A stretch of DNA of 23,521 nucleotides. Origin: Parcubacteria group bacterium RIFCSPHIGHO2_01_FULL_47_10b (GTDB lineage Bacteria; Patescibacteriota; Minisyncoccia; 2-01-FULL-47-10). A program made the position numbers and the translations under genes. Of the stretch, positions 8,280 to 14,453 are shown piece by piece. Location of the stretch: the NCBI GenBank assembly GCA_001824325.1, contig MHXC01000042.1, positions 1-23,521 on the forward strand. Reading direction: 5' to 3'. Under the pieces are notes generated by a model that saw only the letters and a program-made list of their open reading frames with translations, had not been told where the DNA came from and made no database searches. Each line of letters opens with the position of its first letter. Position 1 is the first letter of the stretch.

Positions 8280-8308
8280 ATTATACCCTGCGTAAAATTA
8301 ATTTTCAA
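8280..8308 (-). promoter_or_regulatory. Near-consensus sigma-70 promoter of the homing endonuclease
   Basis: On the minus strand: TTGAAA (8303-8308), a 17-base spacer and a perfect TATAAT (8280-8285). The ATG begins seven bases after the -10 box (six bases, GAAAGA, lie between), which is where transcription would be expected to start. The mRNA is therefore predicted to be leaderless or nearly so. Confidence 0.65.
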
Positions 8309-8337
8309 AATACCGACATGATTTGTTGTGTATTCTT

Positions 8338-8409
8338 TACCAGGGGCGGGAGTTGAACCCGCAGTCTTGGACTTATGAAATCCCTGCTCAGCCGTTGAGC
8401 TACCCTGGC
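8338..8409 (-). tRNA. tRNA with anticodon CAU (probably elongator Met)
   Basis: A complete 72-nt cloverleaf: acceptor GCCAGGG/CCCTGGT (first pair G-U), D arm GCTC-AACGGCT-GAGC, anticodon loop TTCATAA, T arm GCGGG-TTCAACT-CCCGC, discriminator A, no encoded CCA. The anticodon stem has a G27-A43 mismatch and a T-G pair at 31-39. It lacks the three consecutive G-C pairs and the unpaired 1:72 position of initiators, so it is an elongator. A CAU anticodon could also be tRNA-Ile2 modified by TilS; I cannot exclude that from sequence alone. Confidence 0.9.
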
Positions 8410-8454
8410 GTCAGTGTCGTATATTCGTACGCCATTTTTGCTTCTAGTACTTGA

Positions 8455-8482
8455 ATTCTAGCAATAATATGTACATTTGCAA
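8455..8482 (-). promoter_or_regulatory. Candidate promoter for the CAU tRNA
   Basis: TTGCAA (8477-8482), a 16-base spacer and TAGAAT (8455-8460) on the minus strand, matching the consensus at 4/6 and 5/6. It would start transcription about 35-40 bases before the tRNA 5' end at 8409. The -35 box overlaps the closing stem of the hairpin-rich spacer, so only one of the two readings may be right. Confidence 0.3.
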
Positions 8483-8600
8483 GCGTTTCAGCTACGAGGA
8501 CTATGCCTAAACAGGCTTGGTCAGATTGTCCTCTAGGCCTTGCAGCCATCCTTTGATTTTTCTTCTTAAATCAATGCTCCTTCGGACCATATGCAAATGT
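8473..8600 (-). ncRNA. Hairpin-rich spacer, candidate structured RNA
   Basis: The 240 bases between the two Met-type tRNAs hold no convincing gene but several nested inverted repeats. The 9-base arms at 8473-8481 and 8592-8600 are complementary and could close the element. Inside, read on the minus strand, are a 7-bp hairpin (TTGATTT/AAATCAA, 8553-8559 with 8568-8574), a hairpin with GNRA loop GCAA (8536-8547), and a 6-bp stem (GAGGAC/GTCCTC, 8496-8501 with 8528-8533) that contains a GCCT/AGGC hairpin. The GNRA loop exists only on the minus strand, which is the coding strand of all neighbours. I recognise no known RNA family. It could be a tRNA-precursor spacer or the remnant of a mobile element. 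Confidence 0.25.
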
Positions 8601-8611
8601 TTGTACAACTC

Positions 8612-8638
8612 GAAATAGGCCAGCTACTGGCCTATTTC
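8612..8638. repeat. Perfect 12-bp hairpin with 3-base loop after tRNA-fMet
   Basis: The 12-base arms at 8612-8623 and 8627-8638 (GAAATAGGCCAG/CTGGCCTATTTC) pair perfectly across a 3-base loop, 11 bases beyond the tRNA-fMet 3' end. On the minus strand it is preceded by an A run and has no T run after it, so it is not a classical terminator for the tRNA. On the plus strand a T run follows after a six-base gap, but no plus-strand gene needs it. A processing or stability hairpin for the tRNA precursor is one possibility. Confidence 0.5.
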
Positions 8639-8649
8639 TCTGAATTTTT

Positions 8650-9035
8650 TTGCGGGGGAGGGATTCGAACCCTCAAACCTTCGGGTTATGCAGTTACCAT
8701 CTACAGCTTTCGCTGCCCCATCGATACAAATATCATAATGACATAGTAACCGATGATTGTTTGTGGTCTGGACTATCCCTTGTCGCTGCATAAAGTTAGC
8801 GTTGTTGGCGAACTCCATACATAGCGACCCCACCGTCTAGTCTCTACACCTTCTAATCATCTCGCTCGATCAAATGGTCGAACAAACGATTAGCTTGGCT
8901 CGGGATCACCAATTCGTAAAAATTTCCTCAATTCTTCAAATAGGCTTCCCCGAATTTGATGGGTTTCTTACCTAGCTATTACTAACCAGGAGGCCCAATT
9001 TGAGCCCGACGTGCTGCCGGTTACACCACCCCGCG
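8650..9035 (-). tRNA. Initiator tRNA-fMet (CAU) split by a group I intron
   Basis: The two exons, 9003-9035 (33 nt) and 8650-8690 (41 nt), join to a full initiator tRNA. The 5' exon starts CGCGGGGTGG and ends GTCGGGCT; the 3' exon starts CATAACCCGAAGG and ends CCCCCGCAA. Initiator hallmarks are present: the unpaired C1-A72 position, three consecutive G-C pairs in the anticodon stem (G29-31 with C39-41), anticodon loop CTCATAA, discriminator A. The match to E. coli tRNA-fMet over the acceptor and anticodon arms is very close. The 11:24 pair is U-A, whereas E. coli initiator has A-U. CCA is not encoded. The intron lies between U33 and C34. No second uninterrupted copy is in this window, so splicing may be essential for translation initiation. 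Confidence 0.94.
8691..9002 (-). ncRNA. Group I intron (IC3-like) in tRNA-fMet, 312 nt, no ORF
   Basis: A self-splicing ribozyme by its core elements, read on the minus strand. The 5' exon ends in U and the intron in G, as group I splicing requires. P1 can form between exon GGGCU and the guide GGCCU just inside the intron. A Q-like CCCGAGCCAAGC is at 8893-8904, the R element GAGACTAGACGG (P7 5' side) at 8833-8844, and the S element AAGGGATAGTCC (P7 3' side) at 8770-8781. P8 is 8824-8828 with 8782-8786, and a GAAA-capped hairpin (CAGC-GAAA-GCTG, 8704-8715) lies near the 3' end. Order and wording of these elements strongly resemble the cyanobacterial tRNA-Leu intron. There is no endonuclease ORF inside. 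Confidence 0.92.
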
Positions 9036-9082
9036 GTGTAGCTTCTGTCTATGTTTGGGATAAGCACCTTCCACGCACACCA

Positions 9083-9547
9083 CTACAGTATATCCCATTC
9101 CTTCAGCACCCGCTCGATACGATTCACCGTTTGACGCGCAAGGAGCTGATCGATAGTTCCCTGTTGTTGCTCTACGTATTCCCGCGTCTTGTGTGCTCGC
9201 CAGAGTTCCTCGACGCTCGGCCTACCCTTGCGATACGCCATGCGCAATCGATCATCCATTGTCTTCCCCTCAAATTGACTCTTGATCAATATCCGATCAA
9301 CCAGTTTATCCGCTTCAGTAATAGCCAATTGTAGCGCATAACGGTCATCAGAGTCAAGCGAACGCTGGATGTTTTCCCACTCTTTCATTGCCTTTGTTTT
9401 ACTATATCCTGGCTCGTCTTCCATAACGACCCGCCAAATAAACAATAGCTGTCGCACTTTGAACGTAGCCAAAATAATCACCGCGATAAACGTTACTATG
9501 CTTATGACCGTGAATATCCTCCGCAGTACGAAAATCGCCTCCTCCAT
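9083..9547 (-). CDS. Single-TM helical protein of unknown function
   Basis: I do not recognise this 154-residue protein. It has one N-terminal membrane segment (about residues 12-33) followed by a charged, mostly helical cytoplasmic region. That region contains KEWENIQRSLDSDDRYALQLAITEADKLVDRIL and ends in RIERVLKEWDIL. The repeated EW-rich helices suggest helical packing or oligomerisation, not catalysis. It follows gatA by 47 bases on the same strand and precedes tRNA-fMet by the same distance. The ATG at 9547 is directly followed by GAGGAG, so no Shine-Dalgarno lies ahead of it. An intact frame with a sensible TM pattern and no overlap with other genes supports it as real. Confidence 0.75.
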   Translation of the reverse strand: MEEAIFVLRRIFTVISIVTFIAVIILATFKVRQLLFIWRVVMEDEPGYSKTKAMKEWENIQRSLDSDDRYALQLAITEADKLVDRILIKSQFEGKTMDDRLRMAYRKGRPSVEELWRAHKTREYVEQQQGTIDQLLARQTVNRIERVLKEWDIL

Positions 9548-9594
9548 AATGCAAATTATTCGCTACAATTAATTAGTGTTCCTATTATTTTTGT

Positions 9595-11049
9595 TTATTG
9601 CCCTTTATTGAGCGCATCGAGCTGCCGTGCAACAGCCAATACCGTTGCATCATCCCCATACCGTCCCCAAATCTGCATGCCCACAGGTAATCCCTGCGAC
9701 AATCCGCATGGCATCGAAATCGCCGGAATTCCAGCCAAGTTTGCGCTCACGGTATAAATATCCTCCAAATACATCGTCGTTGGGTCATCAGTCTTCGATC
9801 CAATCGGAAATGCAGGGTTCGGCGTTGTGGGCGTAATGATAATATCAACCTCGCGAAAAGCCTTGGCCAAACCCTCGCGCAGCATGTTTCGCGCTTGCTG
9901 GGCTCGCACATAATATCGATCTGCGTATCCAGCCGATAATACAAACGTTCCTAATAAAATACGTCGCTTCACTTCAGCGCCGAATCCATCCTCGCGCGTA
10001 AGTAAATATGATTCTATAACATCGCTGCCAACCCCTGCCGATCCATCTCCTTCGATACGCGTACCGTAACGTACCCCATCAAAACGCGCCAAATTAGAAG
10101 AACATTCAGCGGGCATAATGATGTAGTAGGTAGCAATCGCTTCTTTGGTCGCGTGCGGGAGCGTAATATTCGTTATCGTAGCTCCCTGTTTCTTCAGCAT
10201 AGTGATTTGGTCGTGCACTGCTTTCTTGATCTCATCATCAAGTCCGTCAGTAAAAAATTCTTCGGGTACGCCAATCCGCAATGCATTAAGGGGAACGTCC
10301 TTACGAGAGCGAAACTGCGGTAATCGGACATTGGCATCAAGTCCGTCTTGTCCAGCCATCACCCCCATTATTACTTCGATATCTTCGACACAGTGCGCCA
10401 ATACGCCCACCTGATCTAAAGACGGTCCTGATGAAAGTAATCCGTGCCGACTCACTAGTCCGTATGACGGCTTATACCCGAAAACTCCGCAAAAACTCGC
10501 TGGTTGGCGACACGATCCCCCCATATCAGTGCCAAGTGCCGCAAGACACATGTCGGCCTTAACTGCTGCTGCCGATCCGCCGCTTGATCCTCCAGGAACC
10601 CGCTCCGGATCAACGGGATTCTTTACTCCTCCAAAATATGAAAATTGCGACGACGAACCCATGCCAAATTGATCGAGATTGGTTTTGCCAATAACAATTG
10701 CCCCGGCCTCCTCTAATCGATTAACTGCCGTTGCAGTATACGATGCCGTATATGATGCAAGAATTTTTGAGCCAGCAGTGCAGCCCAATCCTTTGACCAA
10801 AATATTATCTTTTACCCCCAGAACCACGCCCTCCATGCCTGATAATGCATCGTCGTGGACGATTTTAGAGTCGGTTTCTTTCGCTTTTGCGATAGCTCTC
10901 TCGCCGCACACGCTGATAAACGCATTTAGATCATTATGCTCATCAATTGATTGCACATATGCTCGCGTCAATTCCTCGCATGATATCTGCTTGTTTTGCA
11001 ATGCTTCCTGTGTCTGTCGTATTGAGTTAAACCGAGGATGATTCGACAT
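9595..11049 (-). CDS. gatA: Asp/Glu-tRNA amidotransferase subunit A
   Basis: GatA is the glutaminase of GatCAB: it releases ammonia from glutamine for transfer to misacylated tRNA. The 484 residues are the usual length for this amidase-signature enzyme. The Ser-cisSer-Lys triad is visible as K80 (GVVLGVKDN), S155 in the glycine-serine stretch VPGGSSGGSAA, and S179 in TDMGGSCRQPASF. The residue after the nucleophile motif is Cys where Ile is common (GGSIRQP), a mild variation. The C-terminal part has PTTPNPAFPIG and NLAGIPAISMPCG, both typical. The ATG lies three bases after gatC ends, so the pair is coupled. The substrate specificity (Gln, Asn or both) depends on which tRNA synthetases are present, which this window does not show. 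Confidence 0.97.
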   Translation of the reverse strand: MSNHPRFNSIRQTQEALQNKQISCEELTRAYVQSIDEHNDLNAFISVCGERAIAKAKETDSKIVHDDALSGMEGVVLGVKDNILVKGLGCTAGSKILASYTASYTATAVNRLEEAGAIVIGKTNLDQFGMGSSSQFSYFGGVKNPVDPERVPGGSSGGSAAAVKADMCLAALGTDMGGSCRQPASFCGVFGYKPSYGLVSRHGLLSSGPSLDQVGVLAHCVEDIEVIMGVMAGQDGLDANVRLPQFRSRKDVPLNALRIGVPEEFFTDGLDDEIKKAVHDQITMLKKQGATITNITLPHATKEAIATYYIIMPAECSSNLARFDGVRYGTRIEGDGSAGVGSDVIESYLLTREDGFGAEVKRRILLGTFVLSAGYADRYYVRAQQARNMLREGLAKAFREVDIIITPTTPNPAFPIGSKTDDPTTMYLEDIYTVSANLAGIPAISMPCGLSQGLPVGMQIWGRYGDDATVLAVARQLDALNKGQ

Positions 11050-11052
11050 AGC

Positions 11053-11373
11053 TTATGCGTCTTTATCAATGATCTTTTTTACGCGAATGAATCGTCCGTT
11101 ATGATCTGGCGAAGCAGCTATAAGTTCGTCCGATGTAATGCGAAAATCCTGCCGCGTTTCATCGCCTCTTGTAATGCGCTCGTTCGATTCTTCCACTACA
11201 TCTTCTTCTTCGTTTTTTTCTTCTTCATCATCATCGGAGCTCCGCCTTGTCGCCGGCAATGTCTCCACAAGCGCGACAATCTTGTTCAGATCAATAGTTA
11301 AGGCGGACGCCTCTGCGTCGCTTAACTTGAGTCGAGCAAGTAGCCCGATATGTTTTACGTCGTTTATTTCCAT
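11053..11373 (-). CDS. gatC: Asp/Glu-tRNA amidotransferase subunit C with acidic insert
   Basis: GatC is the small subunit that wraps around and stabilises GatA in GatCAB. The 106 residues start with the family pattern VKHIGLLARLKLSDAEA and a helix ending in ALVETLP. The C-terminal part FRITSDELIAASPDHNGRFIRVKKII matches the usual PDxxxGFFRVPKVI ending. Between them, in place of the usual short VDTEGVEPT loop, lies an acidic low-complexity stretch at about residues 46-62 (SDDDEEEKNEEEDVVEES). The gene sits three bases from both gatA and ligA. The termini and the context make the call firm despite the odd centre. Confidence 0.93.
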   Translation of the reverse strand: MEINDVKHIGLLARLKLSDAEASALTIDLNKIVALVETLPATRRSSDDDEEEKNEEEDVVEESNERITRGDETRQDFRITSDELIAASPDHNGRFIRVKKIIDKDA

Positions 11374-11376
11374 ATA

Positions 11377-13443
11377 TCAGTTAATCATAGCGAGAAACTG
11401 GGCTTCATTCAAGGTCTTCACTCCAAGAGCGCGCGCCTTGTCATATTTTGATCCCGGGCCAAGTCCAACCACAACGTAATCAGTCTTCGCAGATACCGAC
11501 GAACTTACTGTACCCCCTCGTTGCGTTATCGCATGCTGTGCTTTCGCGCGGCTTAACCGTTCCAATGATCCAGTTAAAACAAATGTCTTATTATTGAAGA
11601 TTTGCGATTTTTGGTGTCGTTGTTCACGAATAATACGCACTCCTCGATGTTCGAATTCCTGAAGCTCCTTCCGATTTGCTGCATGTGCAAAAAAAGCCAC
11701 GATACTCTGGGCAACGCGCTCTCCAATACCATGGACGGACAGTAATCCCTCGAGCGTTATCGAATCCATGGCACGCAACAACTCCCGAATCGATCGGATC
11801 GCGCCTTGCGAACGCTCAAGATATCCCACAAATAAACTAGCTGTCTGATCTCCAACCAAAGGTATTCCCAGCGACCGAATAAGTGCTCGAAGCGTTACTC
11901 GTCTTGCCCGCTCAATGGCTGCCACTAAATTATCAGCTGACTTTTCTGCAAACCGTTCGAGTTCGAGAAGCTCTGCTTTCTGTAGGCCAAAAATGTCTGA
12001 CCGTTTCGTTACCAGCCCAACATCAGCAAAATGCTCAACTATTTTCGTTCCTAGTCCTTTGATATCCAATCCTCCCTTACCAACAAAATAGGTGAGCTCC
12101 TCCAAAAATATCGTACGGCAGCGAGGATTCGAGCACACATAATCGACATAGTCGCTATCCTCTTTATGAACCGGCGCACCACATGATGGACATTTTTTTG
12201 GTGGCTTTATGGCTTGCGCATGTGGCGGCCGCAACCCTTTCAAGACCTGCTTGACCTGCGGAATGATATCCCCTGCCTTATGAATAATAACAGTATCCCC
12301 AATTCGGATATCGAGTCGTTGAATTTCATCAAAATTATGCAAACTTGCGTGCTGGACTATGGTACCATGCACTTTCACCGGTTCAAAAACCGCCACAGGA
12401 GTAATTTTTCCCGTCCTTCCCACCTGGTAAGTCACGTCTTTAAGCACTGTTGTCGCTTCCTCTGGCGCGAACTTCAACGCCAATGCCCAGCGGGGTGACT
12501 TACCAGTATATCCGACGCGTCGTTGTAGTTCTATATCATTTATTTTTACCACCACTCCATCAATCCAGTAATTCTCTTGCGAGCGCCTCGTCCCCCATTC
12601 CTGCCATGCATTGCAAACGCCTTCCAGAGAACGCTGCACGCTCACATAGGGATTCACCTTGCACCCCAGTTCTCGCAAAAATTGGAGCTTGTCCGATTGT
12701 TTCGCTGGAATGGGAATGCTCGCATTGCTACACTCATACACCACACAGTCGAGCTTTCGCTGCGCTGCGATACTTGGATCAAGTTGTCGAATTGCGCCTG
12801 CGGACGCATTTCGGGGATTTGCGAAAAGTGGCTCCCCAGACTTGGCCCGACGCTGATTCAATTTTTCGAATTCGTCCTTGTGCATAAATATTTCTCCTTC
12901 GATAAAAATGTCAATCTGTTTGTCCAACCGAAGTGGAACCGCCTCGATCGTACGGATCGAATGTGTGACATTTTCTCCGATGAATCCATCCCCGCGCGTT
13001 GCAGCTGATTGCAAAACACCTTCCCGATAGGTGAGCGCAATATGTAAGCCGTCGATTTTCGGTTCGATTTCATATTCGAACTGCGCTGGCTTCGTTGCAT
13101 CATCAGAAAGCAAGTTACGATTCCGTTCTTCCCAGCGCAACGCATCTTCGCGCGTAAAAGCATCATCAAGCGACCACTGACGAGTTTCATGCCGAATTTT
13201 TTCAAATTTTTGAAGCGCAACACCTCCGATTCGTTGGGACGGCGAGTCCGGCGTTATGAGTTCGGAAAACTGTTTTTCTAATTGTACAAGCTCGTTTTTC
13301 AGCGAATCATTCGCCGCATCAGAGATCTCCTGCGTATCGAGTACATGGTATAAATACCGATGATGTTCAATCTCTTTTCGTAACTGTTCTATGCGCTTTT
13401 TTGCGCGCTCCCTCTCTAGCGACTTGGAATTGGTGGCTGCCAT
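11377..13443 (-). CDS. ligA: NAD-dependent DNA ligase
   Basis: LigA seals nicks in replication and repair using NAD+. Using ATG at 13443 gives 688 residues, close to the usual 670. In order: domain Ia (EHHRYLYHVLDTQEISDAAND), the adenylation domain with catalytic Lys129 in EPKIDGLHIALTYREG, then ATRGDGFIGENVTHSIRTI, an OB fold, a four-cysteine zinc finger (CPSCGAP ... CSNPRC), helix-hairpin-helix repeats (SVHGIGERVAQSI), and a C-terminal BRCT domain (FVLTGSLERLSRAKAQ). The conserved domain Ia motif DAEYD is DAAND here, so the tyrosine equivalent to E. coli Tyr35, which contacts NMN, is Asn45. A longer start 19 codons upstream would overlap the previous gene and adds nothing conserved. Confidence 0.96.
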   Translation of the reverse strand: MAATNSKSLERERAKKRIEQLRKEIEHHRYLYHVLDTQEISDAANDSLKNELVQLEKQFSELITPDSPSQRIGGVALQKFEKIRHETRQWSLDDAFTREDALRWEERNRNLLSDDATKPAQFEYEIEPKIDGLHIALTYREGVLQSAATRGDGFIGENVTHSIRTIEAVPLRLDKQIDIFIEGEIFMHKDEFEKLNQRRAKSGEPLFANPRNASAGAIRQLDPSIAAQRKLDCVVYECSNASIPIPAKQSDKLQFLRELGCKVNPYVSVQRSLEGVCNAWQEWGTRRSQENYWIDGVVVKINDIELQRRVGYTGKSPRWALALKFAPEEATTVLKDVTYQVGRTGKITPVAVFEPVKVHGTIVQHASLHNFDEIQRLDIRIGDTVIIHKAGDIIPQVKQVLKGLRPPHAQAIKPPKKCPSCGAPVHKEDSDYVDYVCSNPRCRTIFLEELTYFVGKGGLDIKGLGTKIVEHFADVGLVTKRSDIFGLQKAELLELERFAEKSADNLVAAIERARRVTLRALIRSLGIPLVGDQTASLFVGYLERSQGAIRSIRELLRAMDSITLEGLLSVHGIGERVAQSIVAFFAHAANRKELQEFEHRGVRIIREQRHQKSQIFNNKTFVLTGSLERLSRAKAQHAITQRGGTVSSSVSAKTDYVVVGLGPGSKYDKARALGVKTLNEAQFLAMIN

Positions 13444-13453
13444 ACATATCAGT

Positions 13454-13813
13454 TCAGTACCTCGCTTCAAGTGACCGCTGGACAGTGCCAAACGATCCAA
13501 TGGATTTAATCACACGGCCCGGACTCGTTCCTGAAACCGTATATTGATACGAAGCGGTATTGGTAAGGCTTGCCCCGGGGTACGCCCCTTCTGTAAGACC
13601 ACCCGGTGTCTTTCGATCAATAGATAACGCATACTCTACCCCTGCATCTGCAGCATAAAACGCAACAGTGGACTGAACGATTGCTCGCGACAGTTTTAAT
13701 TCCTTCAAAAATACGGCAGCAAAACTCAACGAAATCACTAGTGCAATCGATAACACAAAGAGTGATAGGATGAGAATAACGCCGGACTGATTTTCAGAAT
13801 TGGGCTTGTGCAT
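13454..13813 (-). CDS. PilX-like minor pilin / pilus-associated protein
   Basis: This 119-residue protein has a short polar leader ending in Gly11, then a hydrophobic helix (VILILSLFVLSIALVISLSF) of the type seen in PilX proteins, which lack the glutamate at mature position 5. An extracellular part follows, with FYAADAGVEYALS (the AADAGxE pattern is common in PilX-like proteins) and a small beta-rich C-terminus (TASYQYTVSGTSPGRVIKS). It closes the run of four pseudopilin genes and lies seven bases after the PilW-like gene. The likely role is as a minor pilin that primes or caps the pilus. The family call rests on the N-terminus and the position; the rest is divergent. Confidence 0.7.
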   Translation of the reverse strand: MHKPNSENQSGVILILSLFVLSIALVISLSFAAVFLKELKLSRAIVQSTVAFYAADAGVEYALSIDRKTPGGLTEGAYPGASLTNTASYQYTVSGTSPGRVIKSIGSFGTVQRSLEARY

Positions 13814-13820
13814 GGTTGTT

Positions 13821-14429
13821 TTATGGAGTTACATCGAGACTGCGCTGAGTAACTGTGGTTTGTAATCGCATAGTGGATGCATCTTGGAATGCTAAATTTT
13901 TACTCGACACATCGATATTGATTGTGATGCTTGGTTGGTGGTTCGGATTCTCTCCAACATCGTCAAACAACTTTGTGAATGTGAGTGAGTTAATGAAAAT
14001 CTCATTTGATGTAACCGCGCCCTGGGAATCGACTGAACCGTCGGTATCTTCGTCAACTTGCTTCATGAGCTGCCCATTGGAAACCCAGTATCGGATACAG
14101 TCACCCTCATCGCTCTTAAATGCAATATCATTTGCGCCACTCACAACATAATTTCGATCGGAATTACAAGGAGCAATATCGACGGGATTCATTGGTTGGG
14201 CAAGCCGCAACTCCTTGCCCATTATCTCAAGGGCAAACCTAATATTGTCTTGCACATTTTGAAGCGCAATCGCCCGACGCTCTCCTTTGATTACCTGAAC
14301 CAGGGTCGCACCCAAAGTAATCACAATAATTCCCATAATCGCCGTGGCTACCAAAAGCTCGATGAGCGTGGTTCCGTGCTGTTGTTTTTGTTGCTGCTGC
14401 TGTGTGCGATTGCGTATTATGTGTTTCAT
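13821..14429 (-). CDS. PilW-like type IV minor pilin (glutamine-rich leader)
   Basis: A prepilin of 202 residues. The class III signal is GTTLIELLVATAIMG: cleavage is expected after Gly19, with glutamate at mature position 5, followed by a hydrophobic helix to about residue 45. The rest (NIRFALEIMGKELRLAQP and a beta-rich C-terminus with two cysteines) fits PilW/PulJ-type minor pilins. The leader is unusual: residues 10-17 are QQQQQKQQ, encoded by a CAG/CAA run. PilD (15492-16280) would process it. It is 24 bases downstream of the PilV-like gene and probably part of one transcript with it. Confidence 0.8.
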   Translation of the reverse strand: MKHIIRNRTQQQQQKQQHGTTLIELLVATAIMGIIVITLGATLVQVIKGERRAIALQNVQDNIRFALEIMGKELRLAQPMNPVDIAPCNSDRNYVVSGANDIAFKSDEGDCIRYWVSNGQLMKQVDEDTDGSVDSQGAVTSNEIFINSLTFTKLFDDVGENPNHQPSITINIDVSSKNLAFQDASTMRLQTTVTQRSLDVTP

Positions 14430-14453
14430 TTTTTTGAAAAAAATAGCACCACG

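Noticed and set aside
8575..8600. Resemblance of GGTCCGAAGGAGCA to the SRP RNA apical motif
   Set aside because: The GGAA tetraloop is one base short, the internal-loop bases do not match, and the motif would sit at the edge, not the tip, of the element.
9087..9092. TATACT upstream of tRNA-fMet as a -10 box
   Set aside because: It is formed by the last codons of the upstream gene and has no -35-like sequence at 16-18 bases; not enough to call a promoter.
13444..13500. Longer LigA N-terminus
   Set aside because: It overlaps the PilX-like gene and its 19 extra residues have no family similarity; the ATG at 13443 fits LigA better.
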